Below are positions 53,948 through 62,056 of a DNA stretch of 64,000 nt, piece by piece. Every line of letters begins with the position of its first letter. Within the stretch, counting starts at the first letter, position 1. Source of the DNA: Thiodiazotropha sp040506975. Lineage in GTDB: Bacteria; Pseudomonadota; Gammaproteobacteria; Chromatiales; Chromatiaceae. A model generated the notes under the pieces. The model did no database searches, was not told the DNA's origin, and saw only the letters and a program-made list of their open reading frames with translations. Location: assembly GCA_965211775.1 (NCBI GenBank), contig OZ242974.1, forward strand, positions 744,001 through 808,000. The letters are read 5' to 3'. Made by a program: the position numbers and the translations under genes.

Positions 53948-55219
53948 ATGTCAAAACAGATTTCCGATGTCGCCAGCTACATGACAGCGCTCGGCGGGGA
54001 GGCCCGCCAGGCCTCAAGGGTGCTTGCCTGCGCCACTACCGCGCAAAAGAACAGGGCTCTCGAGGCCATTGCCGATGAACTGGGTTTGTCCAGAGAGGGG
54101 TTGATGGCAGAAAACAGCAAGGACCTGGAGGCGGGTGCGGAGAAGGGACTGGACGCAGCCTTGCTGGATCGCCTCGAACTGACGCCTGGGCGCATCGACA
54201 GCATGATCGAGGGATTGCGTCAGATTGCCGCTCTCTCCGATCCCATCGGCGAGATATTTGACATGAAGTATCTCCCAAGCGGGATCCAGGTGGGTCGTAT
54301 GCGGGTGCCTTTGGGAGTCGTCGGCATCATTTATGAATCACGTCCCAATGTCACAGCCGATGCGGCGGCACTCTGTGTGAAATCCGGCAATGCCGCCGTT
54401 TTGAGGGGTGGCAGCGAGGCCTACTATTCCAACCAGGCAATTGCGGCTACGATTCATAGCGGTTTACGAAAGGCGGGCCTGCCTCAGGAAGCGGTACAGG
54501 TGGTGGCCACCACCGACCGCGCTGCCGTGGGCCGGATGATCACCATGCCTGAATCGATCGATGTCATTATTCCACGCGGAGGCAAAGGCCTGATCGAGCG
54601 TATCAGCCAGGAAGCTAGAGTGCCGGTCATCAAGCATCTGGACGGGATCTGTCATGTCTATATCGATGACCAGGCCGATCTTGACAAGGCATTTGCAGTG
54701 GCTATGAACGCCAAAACCCAACGTTATGGCACCTGTAATACAATGGAGACCCTGCTGGTGGCGGATGGGGTGGCTGAACAGCTCCTCTCAATGATTGGCG
54801 GTGCGCTGATCGAAAAGGGGGTTGAGCTGCGGGGGTGTGAACGCACGCGGGAGATCGTTGCCGACTGTCAGCCGGCGACCGAGGCTGATTGGGATACAGA
54901 GTATCTGGCGCCGATACTTTCCATCAAGGTTGTCGCAGGCCTGGAACAGGCCATTGCTCATATCAATCACCACAGTTCTCAGCATACTGATGCCATTGTG
55001 ACCGAGAATTACACGCGTGCCCGCCGTTTTCTCACCGAAGTGGATTCAAGCTCGGTAATGGTTAACGCCTCGACCCGTTTCGCGGATGGGTTCGAATATG
55101 GCTTGGGCGCTGAAATCGGTATCTCGACTGACAAGTTCCACGCCCGGGGCCCGGTCGGCCTGGAGGGGTTGACCTCGGTAAAGTTCATCGTGCTTGGTGA
55201 TGGCCACATCCGTAGTTGA
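53948..55219 (+). CDS. proA: Gamma-glutamyl phosphate reductase
   Basis: The protein is 423 residues from the ATG at 53948 (MSKQISDVASYMTALGGEAR); an earlier in-frame ATG at 53831 adds a poor, non-conserved stretch. Family motifs are VPLGVVGIIYESRPNVTADA, LCVKSGNAAVLRGGSEA, DVIIPRGGKGLI and KHLDGICHVYID with the catalytic Cys. The end is GFEYGLGAEIGISTDKFHAR and GPVGLEGLTS. It reduces glutamyl-5-phosphate to glutamate semialdehyde in proline synthesis. The order proA-nadD-rsfS is the conserved gammaproteobacterial arrangement. Confidence 0.97.
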   Translation: MSKQISDVASYMTALGGEARQASRVLACATTAQKNRALEAIADELGLSREGLMAENSKDLEAGAEKGLDAALLDRLELTPGRIDSMIEGLRQIAALSDPIGEIFDMKYLPSGIQVGRMRVPLGVVGIIYESRPNVTADAAALCVKSGNAAVLRGGSEAYYSNQAIAATIHSGLRKAGLPQEAVQVVATTDRAAVGRMITMPESIDVIIPRGGKGLIERISQEARVPVIKHLDGICHVYIDDQADLDKAFAVAMNAKTQRYGTCNTMETLLVADGVAEQLLSMIGGALIEKGVELRGCERTREIVADCQPATEADWDTEYLAPILSIKVVAGLEQAIAHINHHSSQHTDAIVTENYTRARRFLTEVDSSSVMVNASTRFADGFEYGLGAEIGISTDKFHARGPVGLEGLTSVKFIVLGDGHIRS

Positions 55220-55233
55220 TTAGACGCGAGAAG

Positions 55234-55884
55234 ATGATCGGTATTTTCGGCGGCACCTTCGATCCGGTTCACTTCGGCCATCTGCGCACTGCGCTGGATG
55301 TGATGCAGGCTGTCGGGCTGGATGAGGTCCGATTCATCCCCCTGCATGGTGCGGTACACCGCGATCAGCCCAAGACACCTGCAGATCTGAGACTCGAAAT
55401 GGTGCGGCTCGCCACCCGGCAGCAACAGGGTTTTGTTGTCGACGACAGGGAGATACGGCGTGCTGGGGATTCCTATACGGTGGATACACTCGCCAGTTTG
55501 AGAAAAGAACAACCTGACAGGTCGTTATGCCTGTTGTTGGGCAGGGATGCATTTGACGGTTTTCTCGACTGGCATCGCCCGAATCAGATTCTGCGCCTTG
55601 CCCATCTTATTGTGATGAAGCGACCGGGGGAGGAGCGCCTCAAGGAATCAAAGGTTGAAACGCTGCTTGATGCCCGTCTGGTCTCCAAGCCTGCGCAACT
55701 CAGGGCCCGGGATTGCGGCACGATCCTGCACCAGCCGGTTACCCAGCTTGATATTTCAGCGAGCAAGATCCGTAGCTTGGTTGCCGAGGGGCGGACTCCA
55801 CGCTTTCTGCTACCGGAGGCGGTGCTGCAACTCATTGAAAACAATCATCTCTACCTGACGGATCGGGCAAAAGAGCCACAATAG
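55234..55884 (+). CDS. nadD: Nicotinate-nucleotide adenylyltransferase
   Basis: The protein is 216 residues from the ATG at 55234 (MIGIFGGTFDPVHFGHLRTA), the nucleotidyltransferase (H/T)IGH-type site. RFIPLHGAVHR and LCLLLGRDAFDGFLDWHR follow. The C-terminal ISXXXIR-type motif appears as DISASKIRSLVAEGRTPRFL. It adenylates nicotinate mononucleotide to NaAD in NAD synthesis. An in-frame upstream start at 55216 would overlap proA but removes the compact N-terminus. The neighbours proA and rsfS confirm identity. Confidence 0.95.
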   Translation: MIGIFGGTFDPVHFGHLRTALDVMQAVGLDEVRFIPLHGAVHRDQPKTPADLRLEMVRLATRQQQGFVVDDREIRRAGDSYTVDTLASLRKEQPDRSLCLLLGRDAFDGFLDWHRPNQILRLAHLIVMKRPGEERLKESKVETLLDARLVSKPAQLRARDCGTILHQPVTQLDISASKIRSLVAEGRTPRFLLPEAVLQLIENNHLYLTDRAKEPQ

Positions 55885-55966
55885 GTTATGCTTGACCTTA
55901 AGATTGGGTAAAATCGCACCCCATCGGTGATCCGGTCACTTTATTAGGCAACAGATACAGGACTCA

Positions 55967-56326
55967 ATGCAAATAGAAGAACTCAGAGACGTCGTTCTGC
56001 AGGCGCTGGACGACATGAAAGCTAAGGATGTGGTGGTACTGGATGTACGGGGAAAGACCAGCATAACAGATATCATGGTTGTCGCCAGCGGCACCTCTGA
56101 CAGGCATGTGAAATCGATTGCGCAGACAGTGGCCTTCAAAGCGAAACAAGCTGGTGAAGCCCCGCTCGGTACCGAGGGGATGGAAGATGGTGAATGGGCC
56201 CTGGTGGACCTAAACGGTGTCGTGGTGCATGTGATGCAGCCAAAGGTGAGGGATTTCTACCATCTGGAAAGACTCTGGTCTCTGGATGAGCCGGACAACC
56301 CTGCGCAGAAACTTAAATCTACCTGA
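55967..56326 (+). CDS. rsfS: Ribosome silencing factor RsfS, last codons rewritten by IS1595
   Basis: The 119-residue protein has DVVVLDVRGKTSITDIMVVA followed by SGTSDRHVKSIA, and EGMEDGEWALVDLNGVVVHV then MQPKVRDFYHLERLW, diagnostic of RsfS/Iojap. It binds L14 and blocks subunit joining in starvation. IS1595 copy 5 inserted exactly at the end: the gene formerly ended ...TCT ATG TGA (...KSM), and now ends ...TCT ACC TGA (...KST), where CC TGA are the first bases of the IS. Length is unchanged at 119, so the protein should be normal. Confidence 0.95.
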   Translation: MQIEELRDVVLQALDDMKAKDVVVLDVRGKTSITDIMVVASGTSDRHVKSIAQTVAFKAKQAGEAPLGTEGMEDGEWALVDLNGVVVHVMQPKVRDFYHLERLWSLDEPDNPAQKLKST

Positions 56327-57350
56327 TTACTCATGAGGCTCAGCTATTGAGCCTGTGGTGCAAGCATAATGGAACCTACTGAATAAAAGAGGATTTCATC
56401 ATGCCGAGAAATACTATTCAATTTCAAAAAGGTCTTGGTTTGCACGATTTTCTGGAACAATATGGGACCGAGGATCAGTGTCGACAGGCATTGTATGATT
56501 TGCGCTGGCCGACGGGCTATGTCTGCCCTGAGTGCGGCAACACAACAGGCTGTGAACTCAAAAAGCGTCAGATATATCAATGTCACAAGTGCCATCATCA
56601 GACTTCCCTGACCGCCGGCAGCATCTTCCATGGCACCAAGCTGCCGCTGAGAACGTGGTTTCTTGCGATCTATCTGTTGACCCAACGCAAGAAAAGTATC
56701 TCGGCGCTGCAACTTTCCCGCGAAATCGGGGTGAACTACAATACGGCCTGGCGACTCAAGCATAAGTTGATGCAGGTGATGATGGAACGTGAGCGTGGAA
56801 AAAAACTGGCCGGTCGCATCGAATTGGATGATGCTTATCTCGGAGGCGAGCAAGCCGGTAAGCGTGGTCGTGGGTCGCGCAACAAAATCCCTTTCGTAGC
56901 TGCTGTTGAGACGACGCGGGACGGCAGGCCCATGAAAATTCAACTGCGTCGTGTAAGGGGCTTCCGCAAACGTGAAATCGCCCGCTACGCCCGCTCCTGC
57001 TTGATGCCTGGCAGCGAAGTCTTTACCGATGGGCTTTGGTGCTTTAGTGGCGTGACAACCGCTGATTGCCATCATAACCCCATGGTGACGGGTGGTGGGC
57101 GCCAAAGTGTCCAGTATTCGTGCTTCAAATGGGTAAACACGATGTTGGGTAATGTCAAAAACAGTCTGTTGGGTACTTTTCATGCGATTCGAGATAAACA
57201 TGTGTCGCGTTATCTTGCTGAGTTCGAATATCGGTTTAACCGCCGTTTCGATTTACCCGCCATGATTGAACGATTGCTTTTTGCCGCTCTTCGCACTCCA
57301 CCTATGCCATATCGCCTCTTGAGAATGGCTGAGGTTTAGGGGTAATCAGG
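56322..57350 (+). mobile_element. IS1595-family element, copy 5 (at the 3' end of rsfS)
   Basis: The element is 1029 bp, with exact 8-bp duplication TAAATCTA at 56314-56321 and 57351-57358. The first bases, CCTGA, supply the stop codon of rsfS. Confidence 0.96.
56401..57339 (+). CDS. IS1595-family transposase (ISXO2-like), copy 5
   Basis: This is the 312-residue consensus version of the five copies, with intact zinc ribbon (CPECG/CHKCH) and DDE motifs (ELDDAYLGGE, VFTDGLW). Confidence 0.95.
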   Translation: MPRNTIQFQKGLGLHDFLEQYGTEDQCRQALYDLRWPTGYVCPECGNTTGCELKKRQIYQCHKCHHQTSLTAGSIFHGTKLPLRTWFLAIYLLTQRKKSISALQLSREIGVNYNTAWRLKHKLMQVMMERERGKKLAGRIELDDAYLGGEQAGKRGRGSRNKIPFVAAVETTRDGRPMKIQLRRVRGFRKREIARYARSCLMPGSEVFTDGLWCFSGVTTADCHHNPMVTGGGRQSVQYSCFKWVNTMLGNVKNSLLGTFHAIRDKHVSRYLAEFEYRFNRRFDLPAMIERLLFAALRTPPMPYRLLRMAEV

Positions 57351-57371
57351 TAAATCTATGTGACACCCTGC

Positions 57372-58343
57372 ATGGATCGGTTCGACCGGATTTTCGAGCT
57401 CAACCGTATTCTGCAGTCAGCCCGCTATCCGGTTTCGAGACATCGATTGGAACAGGAGCTGGAATGTTCCTGGGCCACCGTGAAACGCCTCATCGAAGAG
57501 ATGCGTCTCTACCTCAATGCGCCGATCGTCTATGACCGAAAACTCAACGGCTATCGATACGATCCTGATGAAGGGGAGATGTATGAGCTGCCTGGACTCT
57601 GGTTCAATGCCTCTGAACTGCATGCATTACTCACCGTTCAGCAGTTACTTGAAGGCGTGCAGCCCGGTCTCCTGGAGAGCCACCTGCAACCGTTGCGGCG
57701 AAAGATCGACACGCTGCTGGAGCGGCAGCAGGAGGAGGGAGGTGAATCACTCTCAAGCAGGATTCGACTGATACGGGCGGCCGCCCGGCCCTCCAGTCCT
57801 TTCTTTACCCTCGTTGCAGGAAGCTTGGCGGCCAGGCGCCGGGTCCATCTCGTCTATTACAACCGATCAGGTGATACGGTCAGCGAGCGCGAGGTGTCTC
57901 CACAACGCCTCACCCACTATCGCGACAACTGGTATTTGGATGCCTGGTGTCATTTGCGTGAGGGAATACGTACTTTTGCCATGGATTCGATTCGGCAAGC
58001 AAGGCAGCTGGATTGTGTTGCGAAAGAGGTGGAGGAAGAACAGCTGGAACACCACTTTGCCGATACTTATGGCATATTCTCGGGGCAAGCCAATAATCTG
58101 GCGGTCGTGCGCTTCACTCCCCATGCAGCCAAGTGGGTGGCCTCTGAAGAGTGGCACCCCAAACAACAGTATCGCTGGCTGGAAGATGGACGATATGAGT
58201 TGAGATTACCCTACGGCAACCCTGAGGAACTACTGATGGATCTATTGAAATATGGTCCTGATGTGGAAATTGTTTCACCGTCTGATCTGCGTCAAGCAAT
58301 TCGGCGGCGCCTGCTTGACGCACTGGATAACTATAAAAAGTGA
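57372..58343 (+). CDS. WYL-domain transcriptional regulator (YafY/DeoR-like)
   Basis: The protein is 323 residues from the ATG at 57372 (MDRFDRIFELNRILQSARYP); a GTG at 57360 overlaps the original rsfS end and is less typical. The N-terminal winged helix-turn-helix has ELECSWATVKRLIEEMRLYL. The central WYL domain is about residues 150-230, with HLVYYNRSGDTVSEREVSPQ and WYLDAWCHLREGIRTFAMDS. A C-terminal WCX domain follows (VRFTPHAAKWVASEEWHPKQ). WYL domains sense ligands such as nucleotides. Regulated targets cannot be told from sequence. IS1595 copy 5 lies just upstream and may have replaced the promoter. Confidence 0.88.
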   Translation: MDRFDRIFELNRILQSARYPVSRHRLEQELECSWATVKRLIEEMRLYLNAPIVYDRKLNGYRYDPDEGEMYELPGLWFNASELHALLTVQQLLEGVQPGLLESHLQPLRRKIDTLLERQQEEGGESLSSRIRLIRAAARPSSPFFTLVAGSLAARRRVHLVYYNRSGDTVSEREVSPQRLTHYRDNWYLDAWCHLREGIRTFAMDSIRQARQLDCVAKEVEEEQLEHHFADTYGIFSGQANNLAVVRFTPHAAKWVASEEWHPKQQYRWLEDGRYELRLPYGNPEELLMDLLKYGPDVEIVSPSDLRQAIRRRLLDALDNYKK

Positions 58344-58365
58344 TCGTCAGCGTGTTCACGCTTAC

Positions 58366-58620
58366 CTAACACTTGTTTTTAAGCTCCTTGAAACGCCGAA
58401 TCGCTTTTTTGCGCTGAGTATGGATGATCTTGACCTCGGTTGAAAGGCGCTTGCGTTTTGTTCGGTCCTTTTCGTTGGCCAGTTTCTCTTTGACTACGTG
58501 TTCCTGCTTTTTCAGTTTCTTTAGGAGTTCTGAGATGCGGTCACATTTGGCCCGGTCCTTTTTTTTGCCTGCATCGAGCAGGTCCATCAATTTTTTTACG
58601 ATTTTCTCTGGTGGGGGCAT
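58366..58620 (-). CDS. Small basic coiled-coil protein of unknown function
   Basis: The protein has 84 residues, about 40% Lys plus Arg and Glu, MPPPEKIVKKLMDLLDAGKK followed by KDRAKCDRISELLKKLKKQE. It is predicted to be a helical coiled coil and has no membrane segment. It starts 20 bp after the Na/Pi cotransporter stop and is probably co-transcribed with it. I do not recognise a family. Confidence 0.6.
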   Translation of the reverse strand: MPPPEKIVKKLMDLLDAGKKKDRAKCDRISELLKKLKKQEHVVKEKLANEKDRTKRKRLSTEVKIIHTQRKKAIRRFKELKNKC

Positions 58621-58640
58621 GGTGGCTACCTCTTTGTTAT

Positions 58641-60473
58641 CTACCTGTCTTGTGCTTTCTCTTCGGCCTCGACCTCTTCGATGATCTGTTCCAGCTCATC
58701 TTCGTTGAGTGCGATATCCTGTTCCGCCTCTCTGAGATCAAGTGCGCGTGCGGCGAACAGTATCTCCGCCATGTCGATCAGATTTTTGGAGATGTCGAAA
58801 GTGTAGGCGCTGTCATTCATAATCGATGTGGCCATCTTCTCGGTTATCAGGTTCTCACGAATCAGATGATCCAGCGAACCGTTGGCAACCACATCTATCT
58901 CTTCAATCTCCGCTTTCAGACCGTCCAGATTGAGGATTGTGATGTTATCCGGATCCTCGGACTGTACCCTTAAATCCCCAAGCTCACGCAGAATGTTACC
59001 AATTTGCAACCTGAATTTATTATATTCTGCACGAATATGCTCATTGTCTGAAACCATATAGGTTGCCAGGTTCTTGCGCAAGTGTTTCACGTCCTTCAAG
59101 GCCTCCACGATGTGTCGGCCTGCCAGTCTCAGGGAGTAGAGGTCTTCAGAGTATTCCGGCGTGATCTGGGTCTGGGCTTCCGAGATATAGCTGACGATGG
59201 CGCCGTACAGCACCTTGACGTTGCGGCCATACACCTCGTCGATATCGATATCGATAACTTTATGTGGTTTTTCAACGATTTCAGGCAGATCAGCCGAGGA
59301 GAAAACATCACGCCTGTGGAGACTGACACCGTGGGCAATGATCTCCAGGGCATTATCGTAGAGATGCAGGGTTTCTTTGCGTACCGATTCCATCACGGTA
59401 TCGGGAAATTCCATCGTGGCATCGTAGAGGTATTTGGGTTCCACCACCGAAACCTCCTTGGCCCGCAGCATGCTTTCCAATTTATTGACCAGCATGCTTA
59501 TCATCGGTGTCATGACCAATACACCGGTGATGTTGAACAGGGTATGGAATACGGCCAGTTTCAGGGTGAAGTCGTCGTTCGCTATGCCCACCAGGGCGCT
59601 GATGGTCTCCACGCCCCAAAGGAACTGTTTGATAAAGACAATCGCGATGACACCGGTTATGACATTGAAGACAAGGTGTGCGGCCGCCAGGCGTTTTCCC
59701 TCCACATTGGCGCTGAGCGAGCCGAGGATAGCGGTAATACAGGTGCCCACATTGGCGCCTATCGCCAATGCAAGGGCGTTTTCATAGGTGATCTGCCCGG
59801 CTGCGAGGCCGGTCAGAATCAATACCAGGGTGGCATGGCTCGACTGCATGACGACAGTGGCGAATATGCCGATGCCGGCAAACAGAAACAGGCCGGGATA
59901 GCCGGCAACGGCGAATTCGGTGAGGTCGATGGTGGATTTGAAGGCCTCGAAGCCCTCCTTCATGTGGTGTATGCCGAGAAACAGGAAGCCGAGGCCGGCT
60001 AGTATGTAGCCTAATCCTTTGTATGTATTAGATTTTTGGAAAACCATGATGATGCCGAATACCAGCATGGGCATGGCGTAGGCTGAGATTTTCACCTTCA
60101 AACCGAGGCCGGCAATCAACCAGGCCCCTGTTGTCGTGCCGATATTGGCGCCGAAGATGATGCCGATACCGGCAGCCAGGGTGATCAGACCGGCACTGAG
60201 AAAAGAGATGGTGATGACCGACACCAGGGAACTGGACTGCATGATCGTGGTGCTGACGATACCGAAGCTGAGGCTTTTCCAGTAACGGTTGGTGCTATTG
60301 CGCAGGATCCGCTCCAGCGTTCCGCCGGTAAATGCCTTAAAGCCTTCCTCGAGAGATAACATGCCGAACAGAAAGATGGCGACACCCGCTGCTATCTCCT
60401 TGAAATCAGGACTGAACCAGAAGCCATAGGTAAGAATGATCAGAATGCTGGGAAGAAATATTTTTCGTATCAT
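58641..60473 (-). CDS. Na/Pi cotransporter family protein with PhoU-like C-terminus
   Basis: The 610-residue protein has eight or more membrane helices in its first 330 residues and the family's inverted repeats with QSS motifs: TTIMQSSSLVSVITISFLSA and VVMQSSHATLVLILTGLAAG. GANIGTTTGAW and GANVGTCITA occur as partner motifs. Residues about 350-560 form a PhoU-like helical domain, ending in an acidic tail. Family members import phosphate with sodium. A Pho box about 160 bp upstream, though in the opposite direction, places it in a phosphate-linked context. Confidence 0.92.
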   Translation of the reverse strand: MIRKIFLPSILIILTYGFWFSPDFKEIAAGVAIFLFGMLSLEEGFKAFTGGTLERILRNSTNRYWKSLSFGIVSTTIMQSSSLVSVITISFLSAGLITLAAGIGIIFGANIGTTTGAWLIAGLGLKVKISAYAMPMLVFGIIMVFQKSNTYKGLGYILAGLGFLFLGIHHMKEGFEAFKSTIDLTEFAVAGYPGLFLFAGIGIFATVVMQSSHATLVLILTGLAAGQITYENALALAIGANVGTCITAILGSLSANVEGKRLAAAHLVFNVITGVIAIVFIKQFLWGVETISALVGIANDDFTLKLAVFHTLFNITGVLVMTPMISMLVNKLESMLRAKEVSVVEPKYLYDATMEFPDTVMESVRKETLHLYDNALEIIAHGVSLHRRDVFSSADLPEIVEKPHKVIDIDIDEVYGRNVKVLYGAIVSYISEAQTQITPEYSEDLYSLRLAGRHIVEALKDVKHLRKNLATYMVSDNEHIRAEYNKFRLQIGNILRELGDLRVQSEDPDNITILNLDGLKAEIEEIDVVANGSLDHLIRENLITEKMATSIMNDSAYTFDISKNLIDMAEILFAARALDLREAEQDIALNEDELEQIIEEVEAEEKAQDR

Positions 60474-61030
60474 TATCGAGCCTGTTTCAAGCTGCCATCA
60501 GCATGGCTGCATTATCAAAGTTATGTGTGTCCACGCTTTCTATCCAACCGATAGACAGCACCATGGTTTAATGTGGTGAAGCGAAGAGGATTTGTAGTCG
60601 CGGTGCCTATTGCTATGTTGACTGTTGTCATCTTACTGTCATAAAACTGTAACAATTATACGCTAAGGGAGGTATTCTTGTTAAACTCGAATAGGGGCTG
60701 TTCTACGATTCATCGGAACGGCTCGTTCCGGGAGGCAGCAACATGCTGGCATTTCACCAGGGCTGGTGATTTCAGGTAGAATTAAACGGGCAGCCGTCGA
60801 GCAGTCTTAATCGCTTCGACAGTGTCTCTTCAATCCTGAGCTAATAAATAACCGGGTTTGTTTCGATTCATACAGCCGATGAAGCTGTATTTGAAATCCC
60901 GATAACTGCAAGCCCATTAAACTGGCCATTGATGATGGGGTTCTGAATCATGCGATCTGATTCAAAGGCCCCGCTTCAGTAATAGTCTGTCCGCCCATCG
61001 TGGCCGCTAGAAGCCGATTCGGAATAGTTA
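60474..61030. other. 557-bp divergent intergenic region with Pho box
   Basis: The region lies between the minus-strand Na/Pi cotransporter and the plus-strand CNNM protein. It holds a near-perfect Pho box at 60636-60653. A CGGAACG...CGTTCCG hairpin lies near 60715-60731, and a small TTG-initiated frame of 33 codons begins near 60677 after GGGAGG. No larger gene is seen. The size and the Pho box suggest a regulated, perhaps non-coding, transcript. Confidence 0.45.
60636..60653 (+). promoter_or_regulatory. Pho box (PhoB binding site)
   Basis: CTGTCATAAAACTGTAAC has two CTG(T)-type 7-mers separated by AAAA, matching the E. coli PhoB consensus CTGTCAT-A(A/T)A(A/T)-CTGTCA(C/T) at all but one position. 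As written it points right, toward the plus-strand gene, although the nearest phosphate gene, the Na/Pi cotransporter, is to the left. Confidence 0.75.
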
Positions 61031-62056
61031 ATGGAAGAGTTGAGAACACTCATCGATTCTCTTGGACTCGCAGATGTAGACTGGGAGCTGTTGCTGCGCG
61101 TCCTGCTTCAAGTGTTCCTGCTTTCTCTGTCGGCTGTTTTCTCCGGCTCCGAGACTGCCCTCTTCTCTCTCAGTCGGATAGATCTGCAAAAACTCAGAAA
61201 CAGCCGTGACAAGCATTCGGAAAGCATCCATGCCATGCTGGATGCAGATATTTCACGGATAATGACGCCCGGTCCGCGCATACTTTTCCTGGATGCGGAT
61301 CTGCCTGTACCTGAACTGATCGAGGCGTTTCGCAGTTATCAGCATCCCAGGATTCCGGTTTATCAGGGACACTGGGACAACGTTATCGGCTTTATCCACT
61401 CGGAGGATATCCTGCGACTCGTCAGGGGTGGGGGTGATCTGGAGCAGGTTACCCTGGATATGATCATCAAACCGGCGCATTTCGTCCCGCCCACCAAGAA
61501 GGTGGATGAGATGTTCGACTATTTTCAGGCCAATAATACCCGGATTTCCATCGTACTCGGCGAATACGGCGAGGTGCTTGGCGTCGTTACCATGAAGGAT
61601 GTGTTGACCTTCATCTTCGGTGAGATTACCGGAAAGATGGCCGGTTCGGAGTATTACCAGGAAGAGGATGAGAACAGTTACACCGTTCCTGGCGATATGC
61701 GCCTTACCGACTTTTACAATCTCACCAACTTCGATATCGAAGACCCCGTGATGGCAACCATCGGGGGTGTGGTTTTCCGCCTCTTCGACCGTCTGCCAAA
61801 AGAGGGGGATAACCTGCGCAACGAAGGCTATGAGTTTATCGTCAAGGAGGTGAAGGGCCTGCGGATCAGCAAGGTGCAGGTGCGTAAAATCGTGGCCTCG
61901 GATGAGGAGCCTCCTGTTGTCGAGGATGAAGGGTCAGAGGCGGCAATGGCGGGTGAGGAGAGGGTCGAGGAGGGGATTGGGGAACCAACCATGACTGATC
62001 AGGAGGAGAAGGCAAAGACGCAATCAGAGGAGGTTGAAAATGAACTGGAGCGTTGA
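61031..62056 (+). CDS. CNNM/CorC-family (HlyC/CorC) protein with internal deletion of most of the DUF21 domain
   Basis: The 341-residue protein starts with a membrane helix and FSGSETALFSLSRIDLQKLR, the first part of a DUF21 (CNNM) domain. It then jumps directly to SRIMTPGPRILFLDADLPVP, the CBS pair (residues about 75-190), and the CorC-HlyC domain (about 210-295), ending in an acidic tail. Relative to the paralog encoded just downstream, about 150 residues (the remaining membrane helices) are missing between residues 60 and 75. The frame is intact. CNNM proteins handle Mg2+ or other cations. Function without the other helices is doubtful. Confidence 0.82.
   Translation: MEELRTLIDSLGLADVDWELLLRVLLQVFLLSLSAVFSGSETALFSLSRIDLQKLRNSRDKHSESIHAMLDADISRIMTPGPRILFLDADLPVPELIEAFRSYQHPRIPVYQGHWDNVIGFIHSEDILRLVRGGGDLEQVTLDMIIKPAHFVPPTKKVDEMFDYFQANNTRISIVLGEYGEVLGVVTMKDVLTFIFGEITGKMAGSEYYQEEDENSYTVPGDMRLTDFYNLTNFDIEDPVMATIGGVVFRLFDRLPKEGDNLRNEGYEFIVKEVKGLRISKVQVRKIVASDEEPPVVEDEGSEAAMAGEERVEEGIGEPTMTDQEEKAKTQSEEVENELER

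Noticed and set aside
59082..60002. 306-codon plus-strand frame inside the Na/Pi cotransporter gene
   Set aside because: His/Gln-rich translation without motifs, antisense to a well-supported membrane protein.
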